A DNA stretch of 64,000 bases from assembly GCA_033002965.1 (NCBI GenBank), contig JAURVB010001667.1, positions 124,001 to 188,000 on the forward strand, read 5' to 3'. The stretch comes from Piper betle. Lineage: Eukaryota > Streptophyta > Magnoliopsida > Piperales > Piperaceae. The notes beneath the pieces were generated by a model. The model did no database searches and had not been told where the DNA came from. It worked only from the letters and a program-made list of their open reading frames with translations. This document shows, piece by piece, positions 1 through 13,331 of this stretch (position 1 is its first letter; every line of letters starts with the position of its first letter). The translations under genes were made by a program, and so were the position numbers.

Positions 1-2218
1 GCTCCGATAAATCAGCTTGTCACTTGCAGCCCTACTGCTCCAGGCAGGTTACATCAGGAAACCAAATATTAACACTTGTTGTGCTGAAAAATTAATCGCA
101 CGAAAGATTTAGAAAAAGAAAAAAGTGGACAGCCACAGAATTAGTGTGTAATTTGGTACAATAGCCCCTCGACAAGATCTTTCCGTGCAATATGCATTAC
201 GCAGTGGAGGCATTTTTTTGCTGGTAATGTTGTTGACGTCTGAGCAGCTGATGCATATGCGTAGCTCATGCTCATATAATCTAAGATTAGAGGCTTTTTC
301 GAGAGTTGGTTTGGAGCATAGCATGCAGCAATACAGAGAAAGACCCCTTACCTAATGATGGTTGCAGTCTCTCATCTTCTAATTGGCTTTTGCACTTCTC
401 ATGGCACACGAGCCTTGGATCCATATTATCAATCAGTAAATGTGATGCTTTCACAGTTTGATTGTTCTAGACTTTAAGTCGTGCCCGTAATTTGATAGTG
501 ATAGGATGACGATAATAGTTTAATGCTTACAAACGCATTGTCATCGTCATCAACACTTTATTATTATTATTTGCCGCACTAATGGAGTCCCCTCTTGCGG
601 CATCTTCCAACGCAATTCCGAATATCTACCATATATAAATCCCCAGCTATAGATTTATGAAATTATTACGAACCATATATTAATAGTCATTCACTCGCAT
701 ATAAATCTTAAATTACATATGAAATTAAGCTGAGAGGAAACGATATGATGTTTGTCATTAATTTTTAAGTCATATTAATTACCTCTAAATTATCTTTCTG
801 TAGCCGAAATATAAAAAAGTAAGGTATGGTGTGAGGTTTTGAGTGTATTCATTACTTTTGCTTGAGCGATCAAATGGAGTCTATGTTATGGGATTGGGTT
901 CTAGTCATTTTAAAGTCATGGGTGAAGTGGAGATGTTCCCACTAACTAATGGAGTTTGTCAAGTTACAGTTAATCGCGTGCCTTGAAATCTAAGTAAACA
1001 TATAATTTAGATTAGTTCTCTCGGTGGAGCACGCTGGAAGACTATTTTTTAACCTTCCTTCTTTACTATGCTAAGATTATTTTTTACTTTAAAAAAAACA
1101 CGTTTTGCAGCTTCGCACAACCTACACTTTGATCAAGTTTGTCTTTGCGTCGTTTGCCACTTGGTGCTACAGCGTTATATATATATATATATATATAACA
1201 AATTTGTTTCGGGCAAAAAAAAGGTCAAAATTTTGATCTAATGCATTAGCAAACATATATGAAACAACTATCTGCCAATTAGAATCAAATTCCATGAGAC
1301 AATGAATCACATTACTATTAACCATATGATTACTTAATGTTGAGATATTTGGTATGGTTTCTCAGCTAATTTTGTTTGAAGTGTTAGTACATTATATTAC
1401 AACAAAACATTCTAAAGCAGCGATGATTATAAATAGTAGATACTTTCATATAGACGCGTCTAGCAAAACCCACTTGTTTTATGATGTATCAATGAAGGCG
1501 GAGGATAAAGATGAGTAAGCAACAGTTTGTCTCACCTGCGGATAGCAACTGGTTCGTTTCACTTTTCAAAGTCAATTTGAATGGAATTTTGCATTTCAAA
1601 GTCAACTCTACGAGATAAGGTCGTCACGGCAAAGGTTCGGAATTTTCCAGCTCGAGGAAAATCAGTTTTCTTTATCATTTTTAAGTGGAAAGCCTACGAA
1701 AAATGTAGAAAGTTATATCACTTTCTTCTCTCAATCAAACCCCTACGAAACTCGAATCCGATACGCACAAATGGAGGTGTCATATCCCTGTTGCGTTTTT
1801 CGTTGAACATATAGAAAAACACCACGTTACATTTTAATAAGGCTGATAGGCGTTCTATTTTCATGGAGAGATAAGAATTAAGAGACGAGTAACTTTTTTT
1901 TTCCAACGTTCAAGAGATGCATAGGTTACATATGTTAAGTTGAGCTCAAAATTGATAAATATACCTTAAAATCTGCACTTTGTAAGTGCTAAAGTTTTCT
2001 GCCCTGTGACATTCTAATCTGCCCCGTGACATTCTAATCGAAGTGGAGGCCAAGTGACCAACGAGCACAAAATCACGCCATCAGATAAAGCTCATAGTCA
2101 TCATGCCGTTGGCCCGTTACATTGACTTTGTTAAAAAATTACAACAAGACTTGATTGAAGTATGAAAATGAGCGAAAATTTTTAATTTTGAAATGCCATC
2201 TGTATCTAAATCTCAATT
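1..2218. other. Intergenic, AT-rich, no gene recognised
   Basis: No open frame here resembles a known protein and none has convincing splice structure. A short (TA)n tract lies near 1167-1196. The right part probably contains the 3' flank of the minus-strand helicase pseudogene, whose original stop lies at 2219-2221. Confidence 0.6.
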
Positions 2219-5200
2219 TCAACTCTTTTCCCGCCATTTATGATGTTCATCTCCTCTGTCCTTCCTCTTCTTTCCACCTTTCTTTCCAGGCTGGACAAAT
2301 GGAAAATTGTTCGATCAAGATAAAAGACTTCGTGGCCATACAGTAATGTGGTGGAGTGAATTCTGAGAATGGCCTTAGAAAATAATAAATTGAATGTTCA
2401 GCTAAAAGAAGTTGATTAAGCTCACCCCAGCAGAGAAAGTCTTGTGCGGATCTTTACTTCTGCCAAATTTTCTGTTTGGTCCTCGGCAGGTTGGGCCGCT
2501 CTTCCCCATTGCTGCTGTAGCAAGCTTTTCTATTTTGCTCAATTCCTTGGTTGTAGGATTTACAAGGTAATCCGGTACAGTTCAAAGATGGCTAGGGGGA
2601 GGTTTCTTTCTCAAACCTTTGTCATGCTTCAGCAAATCTGCCAAATAATAAGCAGAGAGAAAAAAATTGGGGACTTGTAACAACTGCTAATTCAAATTTT
2701 AAATACATGGCGCATGTAAGACAATTTACTCATCCCAATCCCTCGGATTGTCCTGAAAGTGAGCTCGCAATCTGGCCAAACGATTTAAAAAATGTAGATC
2801 TTTTCCTTTTGAGAGACTAATAAGTTGCAGATATTTGATACCCAATGCTTACTTCAAACAGAGATAGCAAGCAAATATACTTACTTCTCAGAGTTGAGAA
2901 TTTCATTCCTCAGGCCTGTGCTTGAGATTTCTTAATAGAAATCTTTGTCACACTTTGTGAAACATCCTGTGGAAGTCATTAAGGGCAGGTGCTACTTAAA
3001 AACAAAAGCCCATGGTGCTAAAAAGAACAGAGAAGAAAAGAAAAAGTAGAGATATATAATATGCAATGACAAGAAGCTAATGAAGCAGGCATACCATAGC
3101 CATTGAAAAGATAAAGGACATTGAATAAGAAATAGGTCCAAAATCAGCAACTGCATCTTAGACTTGTAGTGAACCAAGTAAGATAACTATGGAATATTCA
3201 CCTATACTATTCATTGATAAACTTAAGCGAAAATAAGAATGCACCAATATTAGAATTGCGTACACAAATATTGATGCCTGAGGAAAAGACTATCACTAAT
3301 AAACAATATTAGATCTGAAAAACTGTCCCACTTGTTCCTCCCGCAGGCATTGTGCCATAAGCAACCATTATCAACATTGTTAAGAATTTGTTATGTACTC
3401 ATAATAATAATTATCATAAGATAGAGCAAGAGAAAGAGCTGAACTCCAAGAAAAAAACCGTAGAAAAGATGAGATATTATGATTTAAGAAAACACACTAA
3501 CCAGAGAAATCGAAGCACCAGTGTTATGACCTCTTCCAGTGCGTCCAATTCAATATGTAAATCCTTCAGTGCTTTGAGGCATTTCAAAATTTATCACCAA
3601 TTCCAAATCAATAAAAAATAAAATAAAAATAAAAAAATTAAAAAAACAGTAATTAGGAACAATATGTTTAAATTATTTGAAACAGCTTTACAGTAATTCA
3701 AAGTTTAAATTTATAGCAGATCTAACTTTATATAGAACATAAAATGTGAACGATCAATTAGAATGCAATGCCTAGACGTCTTAGACAGCAGCAAATTACA
3801 CAGGTGGTTTTAATCAAGAACATTAATAGCATATGTCTGACTGACACCTTCATGTGAAACCACTCTCGGTTATCAGTGGTGATCAAAAGCGAATAGGCTC
3901 TCATTTTCTTTTGTTTTTGTATTACACCTCTTGGACAAAAAAGTTACATAAAAACAGCATAAAGATCTATGGTTTTACCATGACAAATTTAAATTTTAAG
4001 GGAAATAACAATAACGGAACATGTGATAGAATGACTTCAGACTGACAGTCAAACATACAAGAAAGTCCTACAGCCGAGTTTGCACCAAAAGAAATATCAA
4101 TCAGAGTGCATTATAATGGCAGATGTCATAAAGTAGAATAAATCAAGACATTTTTCATACCGTGTACACGTGCTTAAAGTTAACTCCTTTCACTACCCCA
4201 AATTCAGAGTCTGGATTCGGCTTCACATGTTTCATTGACTTCTTTCATTTGCTAATCCTTACACTGTCTGTTTCTTCATTTTCCTTCGCTTTACCACTAT
4301 CAGTCGCTATCAGAAAATCAAAGAGACCAGCATTGAATTCCTAATCAACAGCCATAGCCAAACTAAGCTACAGAACTTACATATATAACGAATAGAAATA
4401 ACAACTGTTAAAAAAATGTGTAAACACATACTTCAATAATATGATGACGTGAATTCTGTGGCAATTCAGCATTCAAAACAGCTGATCTGATGCCAAACTG
4501 CCAAAAAACAGGGCTCCACAATTACAGACATAAAGAAGCAGCATATAAACTATAATGAACAATTCCCCTCCCATTATAATGTGCAAAAAGCTTTTTGCCA
4601 AGTGCAAAAGCTTTTGACTCCGATGATAGATCTACTTCACTATTAATCCGTGGACAGAGGAAAACATACCGAAAGAATACAACAACAGAAATAGTCACAG
4701 TCAAGGCATCAACCAGACAAAAGTAGCATACCTTTTCCAGAGACAGCTTTATTCTATAAGCCATGTTAATTGTATTTACGAATATCAGAACTTTTTTTTG
4801 AACTTGAATCTTCAAAAGGGCCAATATGTGAAGCAATTTATCCCCAGCATTACATGATATCTACGAAAGGACACTATCACTCCCCAAATGAAGATCCAGA
4901 ATTTCGCTCTGCAATGACTAATTGACTGACATACAATTCATACCCAGAATTGTTGCACACTTTTTGGTACAATCTCATCTTTCATATTCTCTGTTTCTGA
5001 CAGTGTTAAAATGTAAGGATTGTGTAAAACAAGATTCTTCAATTTTTCTGCATCCGTACTGCCAAATATCAAGGAAAATTCATGTCATAATATGATGAAG
5101 ATCAGCGCATTAAAATATTGGTAACAGAGGGAAGACATGGGAAGCCTTCAAATTATTATGATCCCTGTCTGGCACTGGATAAGGAAAACATTAATCCATT

Positions 5201-6399
5201 TTTTCTGGTACATGAGTTCCTGTTCAACTACTATTTTTGATAAATTTCTTAACATCGTAGAAATGATGGCTGCCTTTAATAACAAGCGCACACCTCAAAG
5301 TAGCAGACATTGGCACTGACGCAAAACATGGGGGACAAGCACTTTCAAATCATCTTCATACCCATACGACAAAAGCAAATCCGCCAATACAACAAAAGAA
5401 GCCCTTCAGGTGGATAAAAATCCAATTTTGGAAACACGAAGAAATAAATCAGCATAAAACATTTATTTTACTACTGGACAACATATCACAAGGCCACCAG
5501 TTCAACTGGTCGATTTTAATTAGTATCAATGGAACCCCAATACATAAAACGTAGTTTTACCTCGTCCAAAATTAAAACGGAAAGAGAATCCTGGACATGT
5601 CTAGACTGGAGTAGATCTTTTTGTCGTACAGGTTGAAACACATCCAGGTGTTGAAACCAGTATATCAGGTGGTCCTAGTAGGGCAGTTCTCTGCAAATGG
5701 AGCAACGTTTAGCGGGTTCAAATTGATAACAAATAGCTAATGAGAACTTCTAAATGAACTCCACAGCAGAAAAGCAAACAAACATAATCATCTGACAAAG
5801 ACCACTAACCCGGGAATCTACCATAGCAGATATCTGCATTCCACTCGTTAATTGTACAACTTTCAATTGAACTCCACACAGCTCGCTCAGAGACATAACT
5901 TCGGAGTACACCTGCAAAATTCTCGTAAAGTACGCTATCATTCAGTGCCATAATTTTAGAACAAACAAATCACAATGTTGCCGTCAAAACTTCCCAAACC
6001 TGCTGGCACAGCTCCCTAGTTGGTACAAGTATGAAGGCACTAGGGGCAGACTTATCGGCAGCGCCATCAGACATTACCCTATGAAGCAATGGAAGTAGGC
6101 AAGCGTATGTCTTCCCAGAACCAGTCTTCGCTCGAGTTACAACATCCTTGCCTGCCTACACAGCATCAGAACGGCGTCATCATTCGAACCGAACAATAAA
6201 ACAGACAAAAATCTGAATTGGGAGGATTAGAATTTACCAGAATCAGAGGAATAGCGGATGATTGAGTGGGGTTGGGTTGAGATGTTCTTCTCCCTCGGAG
6301 CGCGAACCAGGCGAGGCTCCAAGGCGAGCTCCTCGAAACCTCCATCGCCGGATTCCTCCCCTCGTCCACCTTCTTCTTCATCTTCTCGTTCTCCGGCAT
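2219..6399 (-). pseudogene. Decayed DEAD-box RNA helicase, RH16-like
   Basis: Minus-strand exons match a DEAD-box ATP-dependent RNA helicase of the plant RH16 type (nucleolar, rRNA processing; role known from the family). Recognisable exons: 6238-6399 (N-terminus); 6000-6155 with motif I AKTGSGKT and Ia PTRELCQQ; about 5911 downwards (VQLTSGM); 5561-5690 (STPGCVSTC, then LILDE); about 5291-5388 (ADLLLSYGYEDD, then MSAT); 4944-5058 (KDEIVPKSVQQFW); 4732-4860 (KVLIFVNTINMAYR); about 4153-4330 (EFNAGLFDFLIATD); about 3512-3595 (motif VI); about 2892-2958; about 2734-2780; 2426-2637; 2219-2290 (lysine-rich tail, original TGA). Disabling lesions: in-frame stops at 4245-4247, 3550-3552 and 2582-2584; a frameshift near 5609; about ten bases missing near 5288, before the MSAT motif; one base missing near 2914. 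Two exons also lack a visible AG acceptor (near 5389 and 3596). Several exons remain well conserved, so inactivation looks fairly recent. A poor consensus sequence could explain some shifts, but not three stops in frame with both flanks. Confidence 0.85.
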
Positions 6400-7699
6400 G
6401 CTCGGTGGTCGCCGGTGGCCGGTGGTCGTTAGGATTTAGGGACGTTGGTCTAGCGGGAGGAGACGATTGATGGACCCAAGAGCAAACATTGGTGTCGGTC
6501 GGACGGACAATTGTTACGGACTTGACCATCATAGTTTTTTTAACCGGTCAGTGCATTTAGTTAGTTTTTTCTTTTTTCTTTTGAGAGAAGTTAATTAATT
6601 TGTTTGTTGACGCAATATACCTGGTGTTTGATTAAAATTATAGAGGACGAATATAAGTCTTCCATTCAGGATTTTATTAACTTTGATTTTATATAAATAA
6701 AAGGTTGTAACAGTTAAAAGTAAAATTTGTCATCTAGTTATTCACTTAATTGCATAATTATTTTTTTGCATAATTTTTTTTACTTTGTCAAACTAGTCTT
6801 GTAATTTAATAATTGATTGATATTAATATGAGCTAACACAAGAAAATCAGTAAAGTCAGTATAAAATAAGGATAAGTTAGAGAATATAAACGATGCTTAT
6901 ATCTAATAATCTAAAAATTGTTATTGATTTAAATTAAAATAATAAAATTCAATAAATTCAATAAAATTAATGCTATCTTTTTAAAAAATATAAACAATAG
7001 TTGAATAAAGTAATACTATTTTCATATCATCTTTTTATAAAAACAACAAAGTTTTATTAGTAATTAGTAATATATATAATTGAGAAAATAAATTACATAT
7101 AATTTATTCAAGAAATACAACAATTATCTTCTATTGGGATTTATAATTGAATAATATTTAGTAAGGATGCTAAATAAAATTTTTAATTAAAAAATATTGC
7201 AAAAATTAGTAGTATATAACAAATTGAATATTATGAATTATGATTTTATGAACACACTTTGTGAATTTTATTTCTCACCCTTACATAAATGAATATTATT
7301 ATCAATAGATAATATTTTAAATATATATTACTATTTATTATCAGTCTCAACTTTCACTTCTTTAAAAAGTCATAGACTTTAAAAATGCTCGTCATGAAAT
7401 AATTCAAATCAATCATAAAATTTTGTTGTTGCAATCTTGTTAATTTAACACTTAATCAGTTTTAGTATGAATAGGAAAGGATTTAATTTTTACAAGTAAG
7501 GTAGATATTTATATAATCTTTTATTATTATTTTGATAAAAAAATCACGTGGGCTGACATCGCGGTCATGTCGTAACCGTGACCGTGTTTGCTTTTTTTAG
7601 GCAAACACTTCGTCCGTCGGTTGTCGATCAAGCCCCTACAAACTTGATTGACCGTCATTATTACCAATCAATCCTACTTCCAAGTTGGAAGTGCAAGTG
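6400..7699. other. AT-rich spacer between helicase relic and KH gene
   Basis: The spacer lies between the 5' end of the minus-strand helicase relic and the plus-strand KH gene, so the two are divergently arranged. From about 6530 to 7540 the sequence is extremely AT-rich with no coding signal. From about 7550 it becomes GC-richer, as expected for the KH gene promoter and 5' UTR. No TATA box was assigned. Confidence 0.5.
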
Positions 7700-10600
7700 A
7701 TGGAGTCGTCGTCGTCGTTGAGGCGGCCGCCGCCGCCGATGACGCCGGCGGTGGACGTGCCGCCGGAGCCCCACCTCCGCCACGAACCCGACGGGAAGCG
7801 CCGCCCGCACGCGACCTGGATCCGGCACCCCCCCGCCGCCGCAGATGAAGCACTCCCCCGGCGAGACCCTCTTCCGGGTGCTCTGCCCCGCCGAAAAGAC
7901 CGGAGCCGTCATCGGCAAGGGCGGGTCCGTCATCCGCCAGCTCCTCCAGGCCACCGGTGTCCGGATCCGCATCGACGACACAGCCCCCGCCGCCGACGAG
8001 CGCGTCATCGTCATCGTCGTCGACGCCGCCGCCTCCCACCGGGGAGACGGGCGAAGGACCAACCGGCGGATCTGGAGTCGCGGAAGGAGGAGGAGATGGC
8101 GTGTGCGTCTGTTTCGGAGGACAAAGATTTGGTCTTGGCGTCCCCGGCGCAGCAGGCGCTTGTGAAGGTGTTCGAGAGGATAGTTAGGGCAGACGAGGAT
8201 GCCGATTCGTCTGCCGATATGGGTACGAGTGCAGGGCAAGGGTTGGTGATCTGTAGGCTTCTGGTTCTGTGCGGTCAGGTTGGTTGCGTGCTCGGGAAAG
8301 GTGGGAAGATTGTGGAGAGAATTAGGCAGGAGACGGGGGCGCAAATTCGAGTGCTTGACAAGGAGCAGCTTCCCATGTGTGCTGCCGTTGGTGATGAGCT
8401 GATTCAGGTATCGGCATTCTCTTCTTTTTTATACTTTGGCAAGGTCAATTCTTACTTCTTCTGACGTTTTATGAAGTTTGAGACTCTTTTCTTTGTATGC
8501 CTGTGCCAAAATTTTCCTTTTTAAGCTGCTTCCCATGTATTGAAATATGTAAGAGTCCTCCCAGTTGTTATGGTAATTGAAGCTTTTATTTTTTCGTGCA
8601 TATTAATAATATTTGGACCTATAGAATGTCACTTCCCGTTGTTCATAATCTTTACTATCACATCAATGTAGGAAACGGTCATCAAGCTTCATTGACTTAT
8701 TAAACAACACAGTTAATCTGATTTACTACTTGTAATGCCTCTCCAGCGTCGTTGTTCTGCTGAGAACAATGGCGATGAACTGCACGTATCCGTATTTGAG
8801 AGTGATTATTTGCGTCCAGGACGTCTGGAATTGAGTTTGTGCCTTTGTGGTTGTTTAGACTTGTAAGTTTTTTAAGCAAGTATGGCATTCATTTCAATTT
8901 TGAGCCTGAAGGCAATCAAATATTGTTGCAGGTCCTGACAGAGTTTAGGACAGAGAAAATAAGGCGGAGACCCTTTGCAAGGGCTGTGTCTTGAACTTTG
9001 AATCCCAGGTTTCAGTTTTCATTGACTGTCCTGACGTAGTATCTTTAGTTTTCCTTGGCAAACCATAAAAGTTGGGAAAATTTAAAATTTCTAGCTTAAA
9101 TGTCTATGTTGGTTATGAAGGGAGTGCTTACTGTCCTTTTCCTACTAGTTATTGTTCCCGTAATTTGTACCTGTTTCTATCTAATTGATGCTATCATGCA
9201 GTTTATTTTGTTACACAATGAAGTCCCAACTGATTTTGGCTGTTGGTTTGGAAGATTTCAGGCAGTATGTCGTGTGTGAGAAAAGCACTCTTGTCTGTGA
9301 CCAGCTGCCTTCAAGAAAACCCAAAATTAGATGCAGCAAATTTTTTATCACCAAAACCACCTGGACAAACGGTACGCAATGGACCTAATATGGCTGCTCA
9401 CTTGGATCCATTTTCTCACAGGGGATATCTATCTGGTCATGCGTCTGATCATCATCAGAGGAATTACACAGCAATTACTGGACCTGACAATTTGACAGCA
9501 GGCTACAGAAAGATACTGGAAGAAGAAATTGTGTTCAGATTGTTATGTTCATATGATAAAGTTGGGAGTTTGATTGGCAAAGGAGGGGTATTATAAGGGC
9601 TCTGCAAGCTGAAACTGGTGCATCTATAAAGATTTTAGATTCAGTGCCTGATTCAGAAGAGCAAGTAGTGCTAATTTCTGCTATAGAGGTAAGGATTACA
9701 GCCGTCTTTGTGAAATGCCTTACTTTAGATCGAGCATACATGGAGATCGATGTGATCTATTATTGAGTTTGCAACTTATTTGTTTCTTCTAGAATTCAGA
9801 AATGAGGCATTCTCCTGCTCAAGATGCAGTTATGTTAGTCCATACAAAAATCATAGAGATGGCACCTGATGTAGGTGCTTCTGTTTCCGCTAGACTTCTT
9901 GCACCTGCTCAGCAGATTGGTTGTTTAATAGGTAAAGGAGGCTCTATAATTGCCGAGATGAGGAGATCAACTGGAGCTAGTATTCGAATTTTTCTAAAAA
10001 CCAAATTCCTCGATGTGCTTCACCTAATGACGAAGTGGTTCAGGTAAGAACTCTGTTGCCTTCTGCATTCACTTGCCTTAATTAAGAAGGGCTACATGTG
10101 TCGATATGAACATTAGGTGCTGCTCAGCAGTTTATTTGTCATTTTGCTAACAAAATAGGAAACAAATAAAAATCCTAGTCAATGGACCTCTTTATACCTG
10201 GTCATATTCAGGACAAAAACTTAGTTCTGTTGTTTCTTTTGATGGTTGGCTTTTTCCTTGTTATCATTTAAAATGCAATAAATGCGTGAACCTTACACTA
10301 TCATTTCATTTTTTCAGGTGCATGGTAGTTTACCTTCAGTCCAGGATGCTTTATTTCACATCACAAGCAGGCTCCGCGAAACCATTCTTCCCCCAAAACC
10401 ACCTACTCGATGTTCAGGGCCTTACTCCTTGATGGGAACTGATGTTCCTCCTGGTTTCAAATCAAAACCATCATCTCCTAATCACTTCTCTGGTCCAGTT
10501 CATCTTCAGAGATCCCATTCCTTCGATCACCATGCAGCACCACCAAAAAGTGTGGATCATATTGTGCCCTCAAATAGCCACCATCATGGAAATGAGACAA

Positions 10601-11277
10601 TTGAGTACAACCCTCCCTACAATCGACCACCTTCCCCAAAGTCATGGGCTTCCATGGTAATTAGTTGAATCTTGCTCTTTTACTCGCATTCAAACTCAAC
10701 AAGATGTGTCTGTTATTCATGTGGATGTCATTGTTGTCAATAGGCACATTCCAGTGGGAACCCTAGAGGTGGCATTGTCGATTCCAATTCATGTTTGACA
10801 ACCCAAACTGGAAGCACTGAAAGGTAATCAGCTTTTCTCAATTTGCCCTGTTTTAAATAGATATATAAGGATTATCTGCCTTTCTATGTCTCTGGCATTG
10901 ATGAAATGTACAACTGCAGCCACGTGGCCGTGATTACAAATACAAGCGTGGAAGTTTTAGTTCCTCAGCAGTTGTTATGTTTCGTCTATGGAGAGAAGGG
11001 TGAAAATTTGAATCAGATCAGACAGGTAGCTGAACTATTAATTTATAAAATAAACTATTTTTTGCCTTTTCCTTCAGATGTACTGATATCTACTTAATAA
11101 TGTCAGATATCTGGTGCCAAGGTTGTCATTCACGACCCAAAGCCTGGTGCAACTGAGGGGTTCGTTCTTGTATCCGGAGCTCCTGATCAAACTCATACCG
11201 CTCAATGCCTTCTTCATGCATTTATTTTGTGTGAACAAGCCACCCCTGATCATCATTCTTCTAATGTGAATAGATAG
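7700..11277 (+). CDS. Five-KH-domain RNA-binding protein, HEN4-like
   Basis: The gene encodes a poly(C)-binding-type nuclear KH protein of the HEN4/At4g18375 family, which acts in pre-mRNA processing (family knowledge). Seven exons: 7700-8407, 9255-9688, 9793-10043, 10318-10656, 10744-10823, 10920-11025 and 11107-11277 (TAG), about 696 residues. KH1 has GAVIGKGGSVIRQL, KH2 GCVLGKGGKIVERI, KH3 GSLIGKGG, KH4 GCLIGKGGSIIAEM; KH5 has a divergent GxxG (YGEKGENL). A proline- and histidine-rich linker separates KH4 and KH5. The chosen start begins MESSSSLRRPPPP and precedes a GC-rich first exon. The reading frame is broken four times: at the C7 run 7828-7834, between 8030 and 8090, at 9586-9592 and at 9995-10006. 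The two breaks in exon 1 cancel. Exons 2 and 3 each lack one base, and adding it restores both domain and splice phase. I infer consensus errors and a working gene, but decay is not excluded. Confidence 0.85.
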
Positions 11278-13331
11278 ATTGCTTCATATTCTCCACTGTT
11301 AAACTTAACTGCTTGAAAGTTGGCAAGATCATTCATTTAGTAATTATCAACTGACCAATTGCAGCAGTTCGTAGCCAAGTCAGCTCCTGAGAAGGATGAG
11401 AAGTCCGTCCTCTGTGAACTTCCTCCTTGAGTGGTCGACCTCAAAAAGAAAGGGGGTTGAATTTTTGTGTAAATAAGAAATATAATTCAGATCATACTAA
11501 CATATTTATTGTACCCGTAGAATGTTCATGTATATTTTGCAATGATATCTATATTTTCTGCTACTCTCATGAAGTGCAGTTCTAGAATATAGAATTAGAA
11601 TAATATAATAGATAAAAAGCATTGTATGTACAAATGCATAACTCTTATTAATATAGAAAGGGGATCAAAAGTCGTAGAAGATTTAACTAATTAAAATGTA
11701 ATAAAAAAAGTAATCGGAGTCTGATCTCTAGGCGTGCATATAATGACGCCAATAGTTCTATAAAAATAGAGACTACTAAGTGCGAAATGGTTTTGTATGT
11801 TTTCAGGTTCTTCCAAGGGCTAACTGTGCTACAGAAGTTATCTGGTGAAAAAAAAGGTTGGCAATTGTACGTAAAAGCCCGTCGTAACATCCCCTACCTA
11901 GGGACTCCGCTTTGTCTGCTCTGGACCACCTATGGGCTCTGCTCTGTTTGCTCTGAACCAGAGTCTTGCATGCACCTTCTCCTTCGCTGGCCGCCAACCA
12001 GATGCCTCCTTTACCAACTTTCGGGGATCTATTCTCACCACCTCAATCCTCCCCACTCCAAGAACCTCCTTCTTCTATGGCTGTTTGATCCCCTGCCTTC
12101 CCGGTCTCCCATCTCAACCCAAACAATCAACATCCCATTTCTCCTCCTCTGCTAGATGTCTGTTTGGTAGGCTAGGAACGGCTCCCGCGCTGATTCTAGT
12201 TCCCCACCCTCTACAATGCAACTCTTAAACTCTGTGTCAGCCCTTACCAAACATTTCAAACCACAAGCCCCTCCTGATAACAACCCTGCCGTGCTACGAC
12301 CCACTCCCTCATTCCCCCCCACTCTGACTTTATAATGATCACTGGTGGATCCTTTTCCCGCTCCTCCGGTGCAGCATCTTGGGCCTTCATTGTCACTAAT
12401 AAAAATAGTGATGCTGTCTACTCGAACGCAGGATAAAGAGAAGATGGGAGAAATGCCCAGCTTCGAAGGCCTCACTACTGCTCCGCTCTTTGTCATCCAG
12501 CCTCGTACTCCTCAAGCAATGCCGTTCCATTGTCACCGACATCACGGAGGATGATGCTTCCATATTTTTGGAAAACTTGTCACTGAATTTAGCAGTGAAA
12601 AAACTTGTTTTAAACGGACCTATAATATTATCTTGGGCTGCTAAACCTATATTATATGCAATCATTTCGTATTAATGCACCTGCCTTCTCCGAAAAATAA
12701 AAAACATTAGTGAACATGCTGAAAATTATCGTTAGTGCTCGTGTTCTTCTCTTAATTGAGCCCGTATCTCGATTTTAATTAGGCTCAAATCATGGTTTCC
12801 TTTCGGAGTTGAATTAAGCTGAAGTCAAGCCACGTTTAAACAACAGCTTATTTAAGTTCGTCTGGTCCCTCATAAATATTTATTCAATTAAAGTCGTGAT
12901 TACTATATATTACATCGGTAATGACACTGCCAAGTGCCAAAGGTACACATAGATACAATCATATTATCAACAATCATGTAGTAATTAAAACGTGATTAAA
13001 CCAGGAAAGATCATGTAGTTTTGAATAAATTAACATAATTAAAACTGTGTAAACAACAGACCTAACTTTAGTAGTGTTATTGTGCTTGTATTTAAATTTT
13101 TATTTCTGTTTTATTAAAAAATTCCAATTAAAAAAATCAGTTATTTTTAATTTTTAATTTTTTTAAAAAACATTTCTTGCTCTGGTTGACTGTCTCATTG
13201 CCCGCGTCCATGCCCGTCTTCGCCATCCCCTCCCCAACTCCGCCGCCGGAACTCCACCGCCGCCGCGGCCGCGATCGACGCCAGCACCCACCCCACCACC
13301 GCCGGAGACCTCTTCGAAAGAAGCGATTTTG
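11278..13331. other. Intergenic with a GC-richer anonymous segment
   Basis: The first few hundred bases are probably the 3' UTR of the KH gene. From about 11,900 to 12,620 the sequence is GC-richer, with overlapping open frames on both strands but no recognisable domain. It may be a fragment of an old gene or of a LINE-like element. The rest is AT-rich. At about 13,190-13,330 it becomes GC-rich again, as a promoter/5' UTR of the phosphatase gene. Confidence 0.4.

Noticed and set aside
2219..6399. Annotating the RH16-like locus as a working gene with sequence errors only
   Set aside because: Indels could be errors, but three stops lie in frame with conserved sequence on both sides and two acceptor sites are missing, which together favour real decay.
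7661..8344. Long minus-strand open frame of 227 codons
   Set aside because: It is the shadow of the GC-rich first exon of the KH gene, arginine-rich in composition and without any domain.
11803..12665. Overlapping frames suggesting a LINE or gene relic
   Set aside because: No reverse transcriptase, endonuclease or other family motif could be recognised on either strand.
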